Source of the DNA: Pseudalkalibacillus sp052246725
GTDB lineage: Bacteria > Bacillota > Bacilli > Bacillales > Fictibacillaceae
NCBI GenBank assembly: GCA_052246725.1
Contig: JBQQCL010000010.1
DNA: 64,000 nucleotides
Direction: 5' to 3' (one strand)
This document shows positions 26,301 through 35,269 of the stretch, piece after piece. Every line of letters starts with the position of its first letter. Positions within the stretch are counted from its first letter, which is position 1. A program made the translations under genes and the position numbers. The notes beneath the pieces are model-generated. The model saw only the letters and a list, made by a program, of their open reading frames with translations, ran no database searches and was not told the origin of the DNA.

Positions 26301-28046
26301 ATGACGACTACAACAAATGTGAAAGTCGATCCGTTTACATTGGAAATTGTGAAAGATTCAATGATCGCAACTGGAGATGAAATGTTCTATGCGTTGGCAA
26401 GGACATCGATGAGTCCGATCATTTATGAAGTATTGGACTATGCGAGCGGACTCACCGATTCGAAAGGACAGTTATTGACTCAGGGGAATGGCGTAACCGG
26501 CTTCATCGGGATGCTCACCTTCATGGTCAAGCAGACGCTTGAAAAATTCGGAGGAAAAAATCAGTTGAAGCCGGGTGATATCGTCATCATCAATGATCCT
26601 TATGGCGGAGGCGGCTCGCACTTGTCTGATGTGGGCCTGGTCATGCCGATCTTCCATGAAGGTGAAATCGTTGCTTTTTCCGCAAACAAGGCGCATTGGA
26701 CGGAAGTCGGCGGAAAAGACCCCGGATCTTTCAGTAATGATGCGACTGAAATTTTTCAGGAAGGTTTGCAATTCCCATGCGTCAAGCTCTTTGACGAGGG
26801 GAAGCTTAATCAACCGATCGTCGATATCATCGAATCGAATGTCCGATTCCCTGATCTTTCACTTGGAGATCTATGGGCTCAGGTCGCAGCATTGCGTACA
26901 GGTGAAAAACGGGTGAGGGAGCTTTGTGATAAATACGGAAAGGATGTCGTGCGCGCATCTGTCGATCACCTCCTCGATCACGGTGAACAGATGGCACGCA
27001 AAGAATTAGCTAAACTTCCAAAAGGCACGTTCCATGCGGAGAGCTTTATCGATGACGATGGATTTGGAAACGGCCCATTCAAGATCCAGGTGAAGGTCAC
27101 CATAACGGATGACAAATTCATATGCGACTTCCGGGGTAGCCATCCTCAAGTTCCGGGGCCAATCAACTGCTCCTATACAGCACTCGTCTCAGCAGTTCGG
27201 ACGATTTTTCTGGCGATTACCAACCCATCCCAGGACGTGAATGATGGTGTGTTCCGACCGCTTGAAATCATTACAGATCCGAAATCGGTATTAGCGGCAG
27301 AACGGCCTGCCCCAGTCTCGATCTATTGGGAAAGCATGTTGGCGGGAGCGGACCTGATCTGGCAAGCTCTTGCACCGGAGCTTCCAGAACGTTTATCTGC
27401 CGGACATCTATTGTCTGTCTGCGCTGTCATCTTAGCTGGGAATCACCATGAGACGGACGAACCATTCCTGATCGTCGAACCTTCTGTCGGAGGCTGGGGG
27501 GCAGCAAAAGATCAAGACGGTGCCAGAGGGCAATTTTGTATCGGAGACGGTGAGACGTACAACGTTCCGGTTGAAGTGGCCGAAACACGGTATGGAGTCA
27601 TGATTGATGAATACAGTCTCCGGACAGACGGAGCAGGTGCCGGTGAATATATCGGTGGCGCAGGAGTGATTCGTTCTTATCGGGCGATGACGGATAGTCA
27701 GATGGTTTCCGCAACGTTTGGAAGGAATAAATTCGTACCTTGGGGAACGAATGGTGGAGAAGATGGTTCACCAAACGAATTCATCATCGAAAAGGCGGAT
27801 GGTGAGGTTGATGGTCCATTCGGAATCTATCCACGTTATCCATTGAATAGGGGAGACGTCGTCAAGCTGATGACTGCGACTGGTGGAGGTTACGGGAATC
27901 CGGAAGACCGTCCTGCCGAACAAGTTGCACTTGATGTGAAAAATGGGTACATCACTGTCGAACAAGCAAAAGAAAAGTTCGGTGTCATCGTCGATGGGGA
28001 GACCTTCCATGTCGAAAGCGTTACTGAACTGAGGAGGAAACGCTGA
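26301..28046 (+). CDS. hyuB: Hydantoinase/oxoprolinase family protein, subunit B
   Basis: A 581-residue HyuB subunit, recognised by DPFTLEIVKDSMIATGDEM at the N-terminus, INDPYGGGGSHLSDV (residues ~93-107) and the C-terminal GGGYGNPEDRP motif. It is the partner of HyuA in ATP-dependent cyclic-amide hydrolysis. It lies one base after hyuA, and its stop overlaps the start of the small cupin gene (ATGA-type junction), so the genes are translationally coupled. Confidence 0.87.
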   Translation: MTTTTNVKVDPFTLEIVKDSMIATGDEMFYALARTSMSPIIYEVLDYASGLTDSKGQLLTQGNGVTGFIGMLTFMVKQTLEKFGGKNQLKPGDIVIINDPYGGGGSHLSDVGLVMPIFHEGEIVAFSANKAHWTEVGGKDPGSFSNDATEIFQEGLQFPCVKLFDEGKLNQPIVDIIESNVRFPDLSLGDLWAQVAALRTGEKRVRELCDKYGKDVVRASVDHLLDHGEQMARKELAKLPKGTFHAESFIDDDGFGNGPFKIQVKVTITDDKFICDFRGSHPQVPGPINCSYTALVSAVRTIFLAITNPSQDVNDGVFRPLEIITDPKSVLAAERPAPVSIYWESMLAGADLIWQALAPELPERLSAGHLLSVCAVILAGNHHETDEPFLIVEPSVGGWGAAKDQDGARGQFCIGDGETYNVPVEVAETRYGVMIDEYSLRTDGAGAGEYIGGAGVIRSYRAMTDSQMVSATFGRNKFVPWGTNGGEDGSPNEFIIEKADGEVDGPFGIYPRYPLNRGDVVKLMTATGGGYGNPEDRPAEQVALDVKNGYITVEQAKEKFGVIVDGETFHVESVTELRRKR

Positions 28047-28375
28047 TGATGGTTGTGGACATCCATGAAACTGCTGCTCAGGAAAACAGGGCGTTTTCTC
28101 TCAGGACCCTGTTTGAAGAAGAAAAACAAGATATCACCGTAAAAGTCGGGACAGTAACGATCCATCCTGGTGAAAGAGTGCCTCTAGCTGGTGTTTCGAA
28201 CCATGAAGAAAATGAATATTCTGTCATCGTAAAAGGGTCGATCCTTACTGAAATAAAGGATGAACAGACTCGGGTTTCTGCCGGGCAAGCAACATTCATA
28301 CCAGCTGGTGAGGAACATATTGCATTCAACGATGGTAGCGAGGCTTGTGAACTCGTATTCGTTCTAGTCGGATAA
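28046..28375 (+). CDS. Small single-domain cupin protein
   Basis: A 109-residue cupin. PGERVPLAGVSNHEENEYSV and PAGEEHIAFNDG are its two conserved strands, with His/Glu candidates for metal binding. It follows hyuB with overlapping stop and start, after GAGGAGG. Cupins next to hydantoinase genes are usually of unknown role, possibly an isomerase or lyase acting on the same metabolite, or a sensor. Confidence 0.75.
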   Translation: MMVVDIHETAAQENRAFSLRTLFEEEKQDITVKVGTVTIHPGERVPLAGVSNHEENEYSVIVKGSILTEIKDEQTRVSAGQATFIPAGEEHIAFNDGSEACELVFVLVG

Positions 28376-28423
28376 GTAACCGACTTCGTTTTTACCAAAA
28401 TAAAGTATTGGGGGGATAGAAGC

Positions 28424-29755
28424 ATGAATGAAAAAGGAAATACGAATTCAGTAGGTAAGGATGAAGCTCTTGCTCGAATTCCACAGGATAAAAGACAGCA
28501 CTGGTTGACTCCAGCAATGATTTTCGGCGGACTGGAATTCACGATTCCGGTATTGATGGCCGGGGCGACGCTTGCAGGCGCTTTCGGTATGTCCGCCATC
28601 TTTTGGATCCTGTTGGTCGCATTATTCGTTTTCCAATGGCTTGGGAACGCAATTTCAGGTTATATCGGCGCGAAGACTGGTCGTTCTTCTTCCGTGATTG
28701 CCAGGAGCAGCTTCGGGGCTTCGCAGGCGAGATTCATCGTCGGGCTAACCATCTTCATCGTTTCATTAGGTTGGTGGGCTTTGCAAACAGCCGTTGCAGG
28801 AAACGCGATTTCCGCGATGATCGGGATTGATTATGAAAACCAGATTTTTTCCTGGGGGATTGTCACGGTCATCGTCGGCCTGTTGTTTGCGATTCCTTCC
28901 ATTATCGGATACGGTTCGATGAAATGGACAGATTATATCGCTGTGCCAGCCGGCCTGATCCTGATCATCGCTGGAATATTCTACGCATTGAAGAACACCG
29001 GGTTAGAAACAATCACCTCCTGGAAGCCTGAGCCATCGATGACCTTTTTGGGAGCGGTTAGCCTGATCATCGGCGTCAATGTTTCCCAATGGGTGATTGC
29101 TTCAGACTATACACGTTACGCGAAACCTAAAGTCAAGGACAATATCCTGATTCCATTAGGGATCATCGGTGTAGGATTCCCTTTGTTCTATGTGGGGGCA
29201 ATCATGTCCGTGGGAGTAGGTGATGCAGATATCGTGAACGTCATGATGAATCTCGGATTTCCTGTCTGGGGATTCTTGATCCTTTGGTTTGCAACCTGGA
29301 CAAGTCAACTAGTCAACAATTACAGCATGGGGCTGGCCCTTGCGAATATGTTGAATGTCAATTCGAATAAAGGGCGTGCATTATTGACACTAGGCGGCAC
29401 CATCATTGCAATCATCATCGCTCTTGCAGGAATCTTGGATTATTTCATGGATTTCCTTTATATGACCGCATTGATCTACCCTGCAATCGCCGGCGTGATG
29501 ATGGCCGATTTCTTTTTCCTAAGGCATCAACAATGGATCGATAATAAAGGATGGAACTGGATGGCGACGATCGCCTTGGTGGTAGGGACGTTTGTCGGCT
29601 ATTTGACTCAATATGTCAATTCGTTCGGTCTTCCAGCTGTACAATCGCTTATCGCTTCAGGAATCGTATACTTGATTGCAATGAATATCAAAAAGAACAT
29701 GAAACCGGATCATTTTACTAAACAGGAACCTCAAAATCTTCGGAAATCAGGATAA
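28424..29755 (+). CDS. NCS1-family permease (purine/cytosine/allantoin/hydantoin type)
   Basis: A 443-residue transporter with about 12 transmembrane helices and NCS1 hallmarks such as SVIARSSFGASQARFIVG and NVSQWVIASDYTRYAKP. NCS1 permeases import nucleobases, allantoin or hydantoins, which fits the hydantoinase-type enzymes encoded before it. It is the last gene of the operon, with a terminator 50 bases after its stop. Confidence 0.85.
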   Translation: MNEKGNTNSVGKDEALARIPQDKRQHWLTPAMIFGGLEFTIPVLMAGATLAGAFGMSAIFWILLVALFVFQWLGNAISGYIGAKTGRSSSVIARSSFGASQARFIVGLTIFIVSLGWWALQTAVAGNAISAMIGIDYENQIFSWGIVTVIVGLLFAIPSIIGYGSMKWTDYIAVPAGLILIIAGIFYALKNTGLETITSWKPEPSMTFLGAVSLIIGVNVSQWVIASDYTRYAKPKVKDNILIPLGIIGVGFPLFYVGAIMSVGVGDADIVNVMMNLGFPVWGFLILWFATWTSQLVNNYSMGLALANMLNVNSNKGRALLTLGGTIIAIIIALAGILDYFMDFLYMTALIYPAIAGVMMADFFFLRHQQWIDNKGWNWMATIALVVGTFVGYLTQYVNSFGLPAVQSLIASGIVYLIAMNIKKNMKPDHFTKQEPQNLRKSG

Positions 29756-29804
29756 TCTTGAAATCTTAAAACAAAGCAATAGAAAGTATGATCTATTAGA
29801 TCGG

Positions 29805-29834
29805 GGCTTGGGTTGATAACAAGCCTTTTTTTTT
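29805..29834 (+). terminator. Terminator of the hydantoinase operon
   Basis: GGCTTG (29805-29810) pairs with CAAGCC (29820-29825) and is followed by nine T. Confidence 0.85.
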
Positions 29835-29984
29835 GAGAATGACTACCGTTTTTGGGGTATCTTCTTTTATTAGTTAACCTTTGAAAAATAAAGCAAGATT
29901 AATAGTTATTATTCGTGCATAGATATATAAATTATTAAAGTGTAATAGTTTCAGTTGGGCCATCGATGAAAGAAAAGGTGTCCT

Positions 29985-30300
29985 CGTCCATTTTTCTATT
30001 GAACAAGGAAAGAATGATTCAAAGCCAAGGGGGAACTTTCCACATACTCGATTTAAAGAATGGATTATACATCAAGAGCAAGGACATCGGATTACTTCAA
30101 ACTTATGAGGGTTGGGCAAGTTTTACAGGAACAGCAAAAATGAATGCGGAAACTGCACCAGTACTCATCAAAATGGATGAAGAAAATCCATTCACAAGTA
30201 AACAAACCATCGATATTCGGGTTGGGGAACATCACTATGAAGGTGAATTGAAAGGAAGATGGATATTCGATAGAACTACAGGAAATGAATATCGCACAAA
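29985..30300 (+). pseudogene. Remnant of a deacylase C-terminal domain
   Basis: The frame around NGLYIKSKDIGLLQTYEGWA and the following VLIKMDEENPFTSKQTIDIR matches the last ~100 residues of the broken deacylase at 6160-7474 at both DNA and protein level. Only this tail is present: no amidohydrolase core precedes it, and the open frame runs on past the natural end to 30400. It may be the 3' stump of a second deacylase paralogue. Confidence 0.82.
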
Positions 30301-30439
30301 GAGAGACCATTCACGACGGATGGTCTCTCTTTTGCGAGTCTGCACAGGTACATTAGTGCTTAAATCTCGAAAGCGGTGGACATCGGTTAGCATGAGCTGA
30401 CACTTTTGCATTGTGACTGTGAAGTAGTCTTGTAATCCA

Positions 30440-30530
30440 TTATTCCTTGAGAATAGGTGTAATGGTTTTGTTTTTATAGGTGAGGATAAAACGATCAGAG
30501 TAGTAGAGTCGCCTTGTTTTCCACTTGCAT
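30440..30530 (-). pseudogene. 3' stump of an Lrp/AsnC regulator gene
   Basis: On the minus strand this piece reads ASGKQGDSTTLIVLSSPI and then, after a one-base deletion, TITPILKE with a stop, matching the last ~30 residues of the intact Lrp at 33584-34021. The rest of the gene is absent. It joins abruptly to an OYE-type terminator, so everything between the Lrp tail and the OYE tail was deleted here. Confidence 0.85.
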
Positions 30531-30561
30531 AGATAAATGAATGCTCATTTGAAAGATAGAT

Positions 30562-30587
30562 AGCTGTCTTATCAAGGCAGCTTTTTT
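30562..30587 (+). terminator. Terminator left from a deleted OYE gene
   Basis: AGCTGTCTT (30562-30570) pairs with AAGGCAGCT (30574-30582), one G-U pair, followed by six T. Its surroundings (30539-30587) match 17067-17120, where the terminator still follows an OYE tail. Confidence 0.85.
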
Positions 30588-30632
30588 ATATTCAAGTGTA
30601 AAGACCGTCTAATAAATCCACTTTATTTTATA

Positions 30633-30661
30633 TTGACTAAACGTTCATTCAAAAGTAAAAT
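30633..30661 (+). promoter_or_regulatory. Promoter with embedded TetR-type operator
   Basis: TTGACT (30633-30638), 17-base spacer, TAAAAT (30656-30661). The spacer is filled by TGACTAAACGTTCATTCA (30634-30651), a palindrome of the form TGAnTnAACGTTnAnTCA. It probably drives the hydrolase-TetR pair and is autoregulated by that TetR protein. The decayed cassette has the same site at 17173-17190. Confidence 0.72.
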
Positions 30662-30691
30662 AATGTTAAAAGAGTGAATGGAGGTTGAACG

Positions 30692-31474
30692 ATGGATTTG
30701 CATTATGAGGTAAGTGGAAACGGGGAACCTGTTATACTCCTTCATAGTGGTGGTGCGGATTTACGTGATTGGACATTTGTTACTCCCTTTTTAGCGGAAC
30801 ATTTTAAAGTCATCACTTTTGATGGGCGGGGTGTCGGGAATTCACCAGACCCATCAGGCAAAGTCAATTATGTAGAAGACCTGAAGAATCTGCTTGACTA
30901 TTTTGAACTGGAAAAGGTCATGCTTGTCGGTCATTCGATGGGGGGCCAGATTGCAACGGATTTTACACTGGAATATCCCCAAAGAGTATCGAAGCTTATT
31001 TTGATCGCACCGGCATTGTCAGGGTATCCTTATTCAAACGATTTTGGGGAATACATAAAGAAGATAAATGAGGCTGCGCCTAACGTTGATAGAATGATGG
31101 AGTTATCACTTAGTGCCCCATCTTATCAAGTTGTTATGGATAGCCCGCAACACGATTTGATGGTTCAAATGCAAAGAGATTATTTGAACCGGATCATCCA
31201 ATGGCCGGCATTTGAAATGATTTGGCCACAGCCACCGACGTTTGAAAGGCTTACCGAACTGCCAGTAGAAACGCTATTTATTATCGGAGAAAAGGAATTA
31301 CCGGATAATCAGCGAGTGGCAGATTGCTTTCGGAAGGTCCCATCTGTACGTGTCATTGAAATTCTGAATGGCGATCATATGGTGACGCTTACCCACCCTG
31401 CAGAACTTTCTCGTCTTATTACTGACTTTATGGAGGATGAATGTAAACATGCCGCGAACACCAACAGAGAATGA
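30692..31474 (+). CDS. Alpha/beta hydrolase
   Basis: A 260-residue alpha/beta hydrolase with a complete triad: oxyanion segment LLHSGGADLRDW near residue 17, nucleophile elbow GHSMGG (Ser near residue 81), an acidic residue in the GEKELPDNQ strand and His in NGDHMV near residue 231. A ribosome site GGAGG precedes the ATG. Its C-terminal codons overlap the start of the TetR gene by 26 bases, so the two are coupled. The substrate is unknown; an ester or lactone detoxification role would fit TetR control. A dead copy is at 17238-17850. Confidence 0.85.
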   Translation: MDLHYEVSGNGEPVILLHSGGADLRDWTFVTPFLAEHFKVITFDGRGVGNSPDPSGKVNYVEDLKNLLDYFELEKVMLVGHSMGGQIATDFTLEYPQRVSKLILIAPALSGYPYSNDFGEYIKKINEAAPNVDRMMELSLSAPSYQVVMDSPQHDLMVQMQRDYLNRIIQWPAFEMIWPQPPTFERLTELPVETLFIIGEKELPDNQRVADCFRKVPSVRVIEILNGDHMVTLTHPAELSRLITDFMEDECKHAANTNRE

Positions 31475-32036
31475 ACGCATTCGGAAAATATCCCAGGAAA
31501 AAATTCATACAGCTGCAATGGAATTGTTTATAAAACAGGGTTATCACACTACTTCAATCAGTGATGTTGCTAAACAAGCAGGGATTTCGAAAGGTTTGCT
31601 TTATAACTATTACAAGGGGAAAGAAGAGCTGCTTTCTAGAATGGTCGAGGTTCGGATCCAAGAGATCGCCAAAGTGCTGGAAGGAACGGCTGATTATCAA
31701 ACCCCTGCTGAACAACTGAAGTACATTGTCAATGGGGCGATCGATAACGTCTGTCAAAATCCTGATGTCCATCGGTTTTATTTGCACCTGCAGACACAGC
31801 CGGAAGCTGATGAAGAATTAATCAAATACAGCAGGAAGCTGGTCGAAGAAAACGCAAAACTGTTCGAAGTGCAATGTGAGATTTTCGAAAAGATGGCAGT
31901 CGAGAACCCCAGGAAAAGGTCGTTGTACTTTTCCTCAACCCTGCAAGGAACCATGCTGATGATCTCAAGTTATCCACATCAATTTCCTATAGAAGAGATA
32001 AAGAAACAAATAATCGATGAATTTTGCAGACCTTAG
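31449..32036 (+). CDS. TetR-family transcriptional regulator
   Basis: A 195-residue TetR protein: the HTH is at about residues 12-58 (TTSISDVAKQAGISKGLLYN), and the rest is the helical ligand-binding and dimerisation domain. I chose ATG 31449 (MPRTPTENERIRK), the typical family start; ATG 31437 in the same frame directly abuts GGAGG and would add four residues. It is coupled to the hydrolase gene, and its likely operator is the palindrome in the shared promoter. The paralogue at 17850 carries a stop codon. Confidence 0.85.
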   Translation: MPRTPTENERIRKISQEKIHTAAMELFIKQGYHTTSISDVAKQAGISKGLLYNYYKGKEELLSRMVEVRIQEIAKVLEGTADYQTPAEQLKYIVNGAIDNVCQNPDVHRFYLHLQTQPEADEELIKYSRKLVEENAKLFEVQCEIFEKMAVENPRKRSLYFSSTLQGTMLMISSYPHQFPIEEIKKQIIDEFCRP

Positions 32037-32067
32037 TAAAATAGAAAGGGATGAAAGATTGCTAGTT

Positions 32068-32097
32068 AACTGCCTCAAATCAGGGGCAGTTTTTTTG
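32068..32097 (+). terminator. Terminator of the hydrolase-TetR pair
   Basis: AACTGCC (32068-32074) pairs with GGCAGTT (32085-32091), followed by a T-run to 32096. Confidence 0.85.
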
Positions 32098-32220
32098 TAC
32101 ACAAAGATATGTGTTTATGTGTTTAATTCATTTCATACAATGATATGGAACGTGAATTGACTACCGGTTGGCAACGGCTTATGATGAAGGTAACCAAATC
32201 CGAGAAAAGGAGCTGTCCTT

Positions 32221-32247
32221 ATGACGTTCGCTCGACCCCCTTGTTAA
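32221..32247 (+). CDS. Possible eight-codon leader peptide
   Basis: AAAAGGAG (32205-32212) lies eight bases before ATG 32221, which opens the frame MTFARPPC followed by TAA. It is 80 bases upstream of an MFS exporter gene, and a hairpin (TGATTGC 32285-32291 with GCAATCA 32301-32307) separates the two. Short leader peptides before efflux genes often mediate ribosome-stalling attenuation. Chance occurrence is possible because the frame is so short. Confidence 0.4.
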   Translation: MTFARPPC

Positions 32248-32328
32248 TCTGTAAAACCAGTCGGTGAACGAGCACCTCCGTCGATGATTGCATATGTGTA
32301 GCAATCAGAAATGGAAGGGGCCCGGTTC

Positions 32329-33501
32329 ATGGACACGATCAAAAATATCAACAAGCTATATGCGATCCGGTTTTTTTACAACTTGATCCCGGCATATGTG
32401 ATCGAACGATTATTCTGGGAAGAACGGGGCATGTCGATCCAGATGGTTGTCTATACCGAAATCATCTATGCGATCACGATTGTCTTTCTGGAAGTACCCA
32501 CCGGCATCATCGCCGACAAGTGGGGCCGGAAGAACCTGATCATCGCGAGTGCCTTCCTCGGGTGTATGGAGTTCCTGATTCTCGTCTATGCCACGGAATT
32601 CTGGCACTTTGCGGTTGTCGTCATACTAGCGGGCATCGGTACTTCAGCAACCAGTGGGGCAGGAAATGCGTTGCTGTATGACACGTTGCTGATGAGTAAA
32701 AAGGAGTACGCTTTTGAAAAGCATCTCGGCAGATTGAATGTGTTCGATTTCTCAGCGGGGATTCTCGCGGCTTTAAGCGGAAGCCTATTGGCGAACCGCT
32801 TCGGATTTGAATTGAACTACTGGTTATCTTTTTCTGGAATGATGGTTTCGCTCCTCATCTCCTTGTTACTCGTGGAACCTGTAATTAAAAGCGGGACAGA
32901 GGAAACGGTCAAAGTCAGCCAGTATCTGAAAGCATCACTCGATCTGTTCAGGAACCATCATGGCATCGGTCTTGTCGTCCTCGTCGGGATGGTGACAGGT
33001 GCAGCGATGAATTTCATCGATGAGTTCTGGCAGCTTTATCTCGAGCGGCTGACGATCCCAGTCGTCTATTTCGGCGTATTTTCATCCGTTCTTTTCCTGT
33101 TGAGGCTGCCTGGGAACCTATTAGCTTACAAACTGAAAAACCGGTTCAGCTACCGGATGCTGCTGTCCGGTGTGCTACTGGTGTTTGCCGCAGGCTTCAT
33201 ATGCATGTCGTTCATCAAAGGGTATGCAGGGATCACAGCGATTTTACTCGTATGCCTGTTTTCAGGAATCGTGGAGCCGATCACCACGGGTTATTTGCAT
33301 CATCAGATCGATTCGACGATGAGAGCAACCATCGATTCCTTTCAATCCCTGGGATACAATGTCGTCCTCATCTTTACAAGTCTGGGGTTCGGCTACTTTT
33401 CAAACCACTTCGATCTCTTCGGAGGATACGGTTTCATCGGCATCCTTTGCACACTTTTCCTGGTTTCCTTTTGGACCGTATCGAAAGCACGCATGAATTA
33501 A
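32329..33501 (+). CDS. Major facilitator superfamily transporter
   Basis: A 390-residue MFS protein with about 11-12 transmembrane helices and the loop 2-3 signature GIIADKWGRKN (residues ~55-65), typical of drug/H+ antiporters. The start is ATG 32329, because GGAAGGGG (32313-32320) is placed eight bases before it; the in-frame ATG at 32311 has no ribosome site. It stands alone between terminators. The possible leader peptide and hairpin upstream suggest inducible expression, perhaps by a translation-targeting drug. Substrate unknown. Confidence 0.82.
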   Translation: MDTIKNINKLYAIRFFYNLIPAYVIERLFWEERGMSIQMVVYTEIIYAITIVFLEVPTGIIADKWGRKNLIIASAFLGCMEFLILVYATEFWHFAVVVILAGIGTSATSGAGNALLYDTLLMSKKEYAFEKHLGRLNVFDFSAGILAALSGSLLANRFGFELNYWLSFSGMMVSLLISLLLVEPVIKSGTEETVKVSQYLKASLDLFRNHHGIGLVVLVGMVTGAAMNFIDEFWQLYLERLTIPVVYFGVFSSVLFLLRLPGNLLAYKLKNRFSYRMLLSGVLLVFAAGFICMSFIKGYAGITAILLVCLFSGIVEPITTGYLHHQIDSTMRATIDSFQSLGYNVVLIFTSLGFGYFSNHFDLFGGYGFIGILCTLFLVSFWTVSKARMN

Positions 33502-33543
33502 ACTGCTGAGGGATAGATTGCGTTAAGCAGCCTATCACTTTTC

Positions 33544-33568
33544 CTTACCGGCATCCGGTAAGTGTTTT
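33544..33568 (+). terminator. Terminator after the MFS gene
   Basis: CTTACCGG (33544-33551) pairs perfectly with CCGGTAAG (33555-33562) around CAT, followed by TGTTTT. It lies between the converging MFS and Lrp genes. Confidence 0.75.
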
Positions 33569-33583
33569 GCCTTTTCGAAACCA

Positions 33584-34021
33584 TTATTCCTTGATTACAG
33601 GGATGATGGTTTTGTTTTTAATAGGGGAGGATAGAACAACCAGAGTAGTAGAGTCTCCATGTTTCCCGCTAGCATTGATGAAGGACTCCAGTGTTTCCAT
33701 AGATTCAGACATAACCTTGAGCAAATAATTATAGGGACCGCTGATCCGATGGACTTCAATCACATCATCTGATTCCTGACAAAATTGAATGAACTTTTCA
33801 CAATCCTTCGTATGGAATAAGAGAAAAGCCGTTGTATGCCTGTTCACCTTATGAGGGTTTACAATTGTTCGATAATGGTCAATCACTTCATTTTCTTCAA
33901 GTCTTTTTACTCTCTCTGTCACCGCTGGCTGTGACATCGCCACCATCTTCCCTAATTCGGTCATGGAAAGGCGAGCTTGTTCTTGGAGTGTGAGTAAAAT
34001 ATCCTTATCAGTCTTATCCAT
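33584..34021 (-). CDS. Lrp/AsnC-family transcriptional regulator
   Basis: A 145-residue Lrp-type regulator: a winged HTH (residues ~3-55, MTELGKMVAMSQPAVTERVK) and a C-terminal RAM/AsnC ligand-binding domain (~65-140). Its start faces the OYE gene with a 190-base divergent spacer, so it most likely controls that gene and itself. A tail fragment of a second copy is preserved at 30440-30530, indicating that Lrp and OYE were once duplicated together. The effector is probably an amino acid or related small molecule. Confidence 0.88.
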   Translation of the reverse strand: MDKTDKDILLTLQEQARLSMTELGKMVAMSQPAVTERVKRLEENEVIDHYRTIVNPHKVNRHTTAFLLFHTKDCEKFIQFCQESDDVIEVHRISGPYNYLLKVMSESMETLESFINASGKHGDSTTLVVLSSPIKNKTIIPVIKE

Positions 34022-34210
34022 TTCCCTGCCTCCTTTTCATTTCATAACGAAATAATTCCACATATCTTACGAATCTAAAAATCATTTGTTGAAGTTTGTT
34101 TTTCCCTTTATTTTATAACAGAATGATGTAAATCTCATTGAATATTGCCTGTAAAATTTCTCTGCAATTCTCTATTATTGGTGTAATCCATTATGAAGAG
34201 GGGAAATCCA

Positions 34211-35269
34211 ATGCTGAACAAGTATCCATCTTTACTAAGCCCCATCCAAATTGGTGGATGGAAACTTAGAAATAGAATTGCGATGGCTCCAATGACACGC
34301 TGTTTTGCGGATGACAAAACGGGAGTAGTAGGAAATGATGTTGTCGAGTATTACAAAAAAAGAGCGAGTGATGGTGTTGGTCTTATCATAACTGAAGGGA
34401 TTATAACGAGTCCTCGTGGGAAGGGGACTTTTAATCTCCCGGGTTTATATACGGAGGAACAGGTAAAGGGATGGCGGAAAGTGACGGAGGCTGTACACGA
34501 GGAAAAAGGCACAATCATCGCCCAATTATGGCATGTTGGGAGGCTTACACATCACAAAATCTCGGGTGGACTGCCACCCCAAGCTCCATCAGTGATAAGA
34601 GCGGAAGGGCATGTGCACCGTTATGGAAAGCCATTTGATATGCCTGAGGAAATGACTAAATCGGATATTAAAGAAACGATCCGACAATACGCGAAAGCGG
34701 CCAGAAATGCGATGCAAGCTGGGTTTGACGGCGTGGAAGTTCATGGAGCACATGGGTACCTGATCGATCAGTTCAATTCAGAAGTGTCGAATAAACGAAC
34801 TGACGAGTATGGTGGTCATCTAGCTCAACGATTGACTTTTATGAAAGAGGTCCTTCAGGCTGTCTTGGAAGAAGCAGGAGCTGACAGGACGGTCATCCGG
34901 TTTTCGGAGTTGAAAGATGATACACCACATTTTAAGTGGGAAGACCCAGAAGCTGCAGTTCAAACATTTACAGACGCCTTCCGGAAAGTGGGAATAAAAA
35001 TCCTCCACCCATCCGTCCATCAATTTGACAAGGTTCTGAAAAATGGGCAGACACTACATGAACTTGTGAGGGAGTATTGGTACGATACAATTATTGGAGT
35101 AGGAAATCTCAATCCATGTGTTGCAGATACCGCACTTGAAAAAAATATCATCAACCTTGCAGCATTCGGCCGTCCACTACTTGCAAACCCAGACTTTGTA
35201 TCTAAACTGAAAAAGGAGACGCCTTTGGAATCTTATGATAGTAAAAAACATCTTGTAGAGCTTGTTTAG
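34211..35269 (+). CDS. Old yellow enzyme family oxidoreductase
   Basis: A 352-residue FMN-dependent ene-reductase of the OYE family. RNRIAMAPMTRC near residue 20 forms the FMN site, and the HGAHGYLIDQF motif (near residue 180) carries the substrate-binding His pair and barrel strand. The start is ATG 34211 with GAAGAGGGGA upstream; ATG 34193 lies before that site. It reduces activated double bonds with NAD(P)H; the physiological substrate is not evident. It is divergent from an Lrp regulator. Only the tail of a paralogue survives at 17003-17062, and a degraded terminator-like segment follows at 35284-35310. Confidence 0.87.
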   Translation: MLNKYPSLLSPIQIGGWKLRNRIAMAPMTRCFADDKTGVVGNDVVEYYKKRASDGVGLIITEGIITSPRGKGTFNLPGLYTEEQVKGWRKVTEAVHEEKGTIIAQLWHVGRLTHHKISGGLPPQAPSVIRAEGHVHRYGKPFDMPEEMTKSDIKETIRQYAKAARNAMQAGFDGVEVHGAHGYLIDQFNSEVSNKRTDEYGGHLAQRLTFMKEVLQAVLEEAGADRTVIRFSELKDDTPHFKWEDPEAAVQTFTDAFRKVGIKILHPSVHQFDKVLKNGQTLHELVREYWYDTIIGVGNLNPCVADTALEKNIINLAAFGRPLLANPDFVSKLKKETPLESYDSKKHLVELV

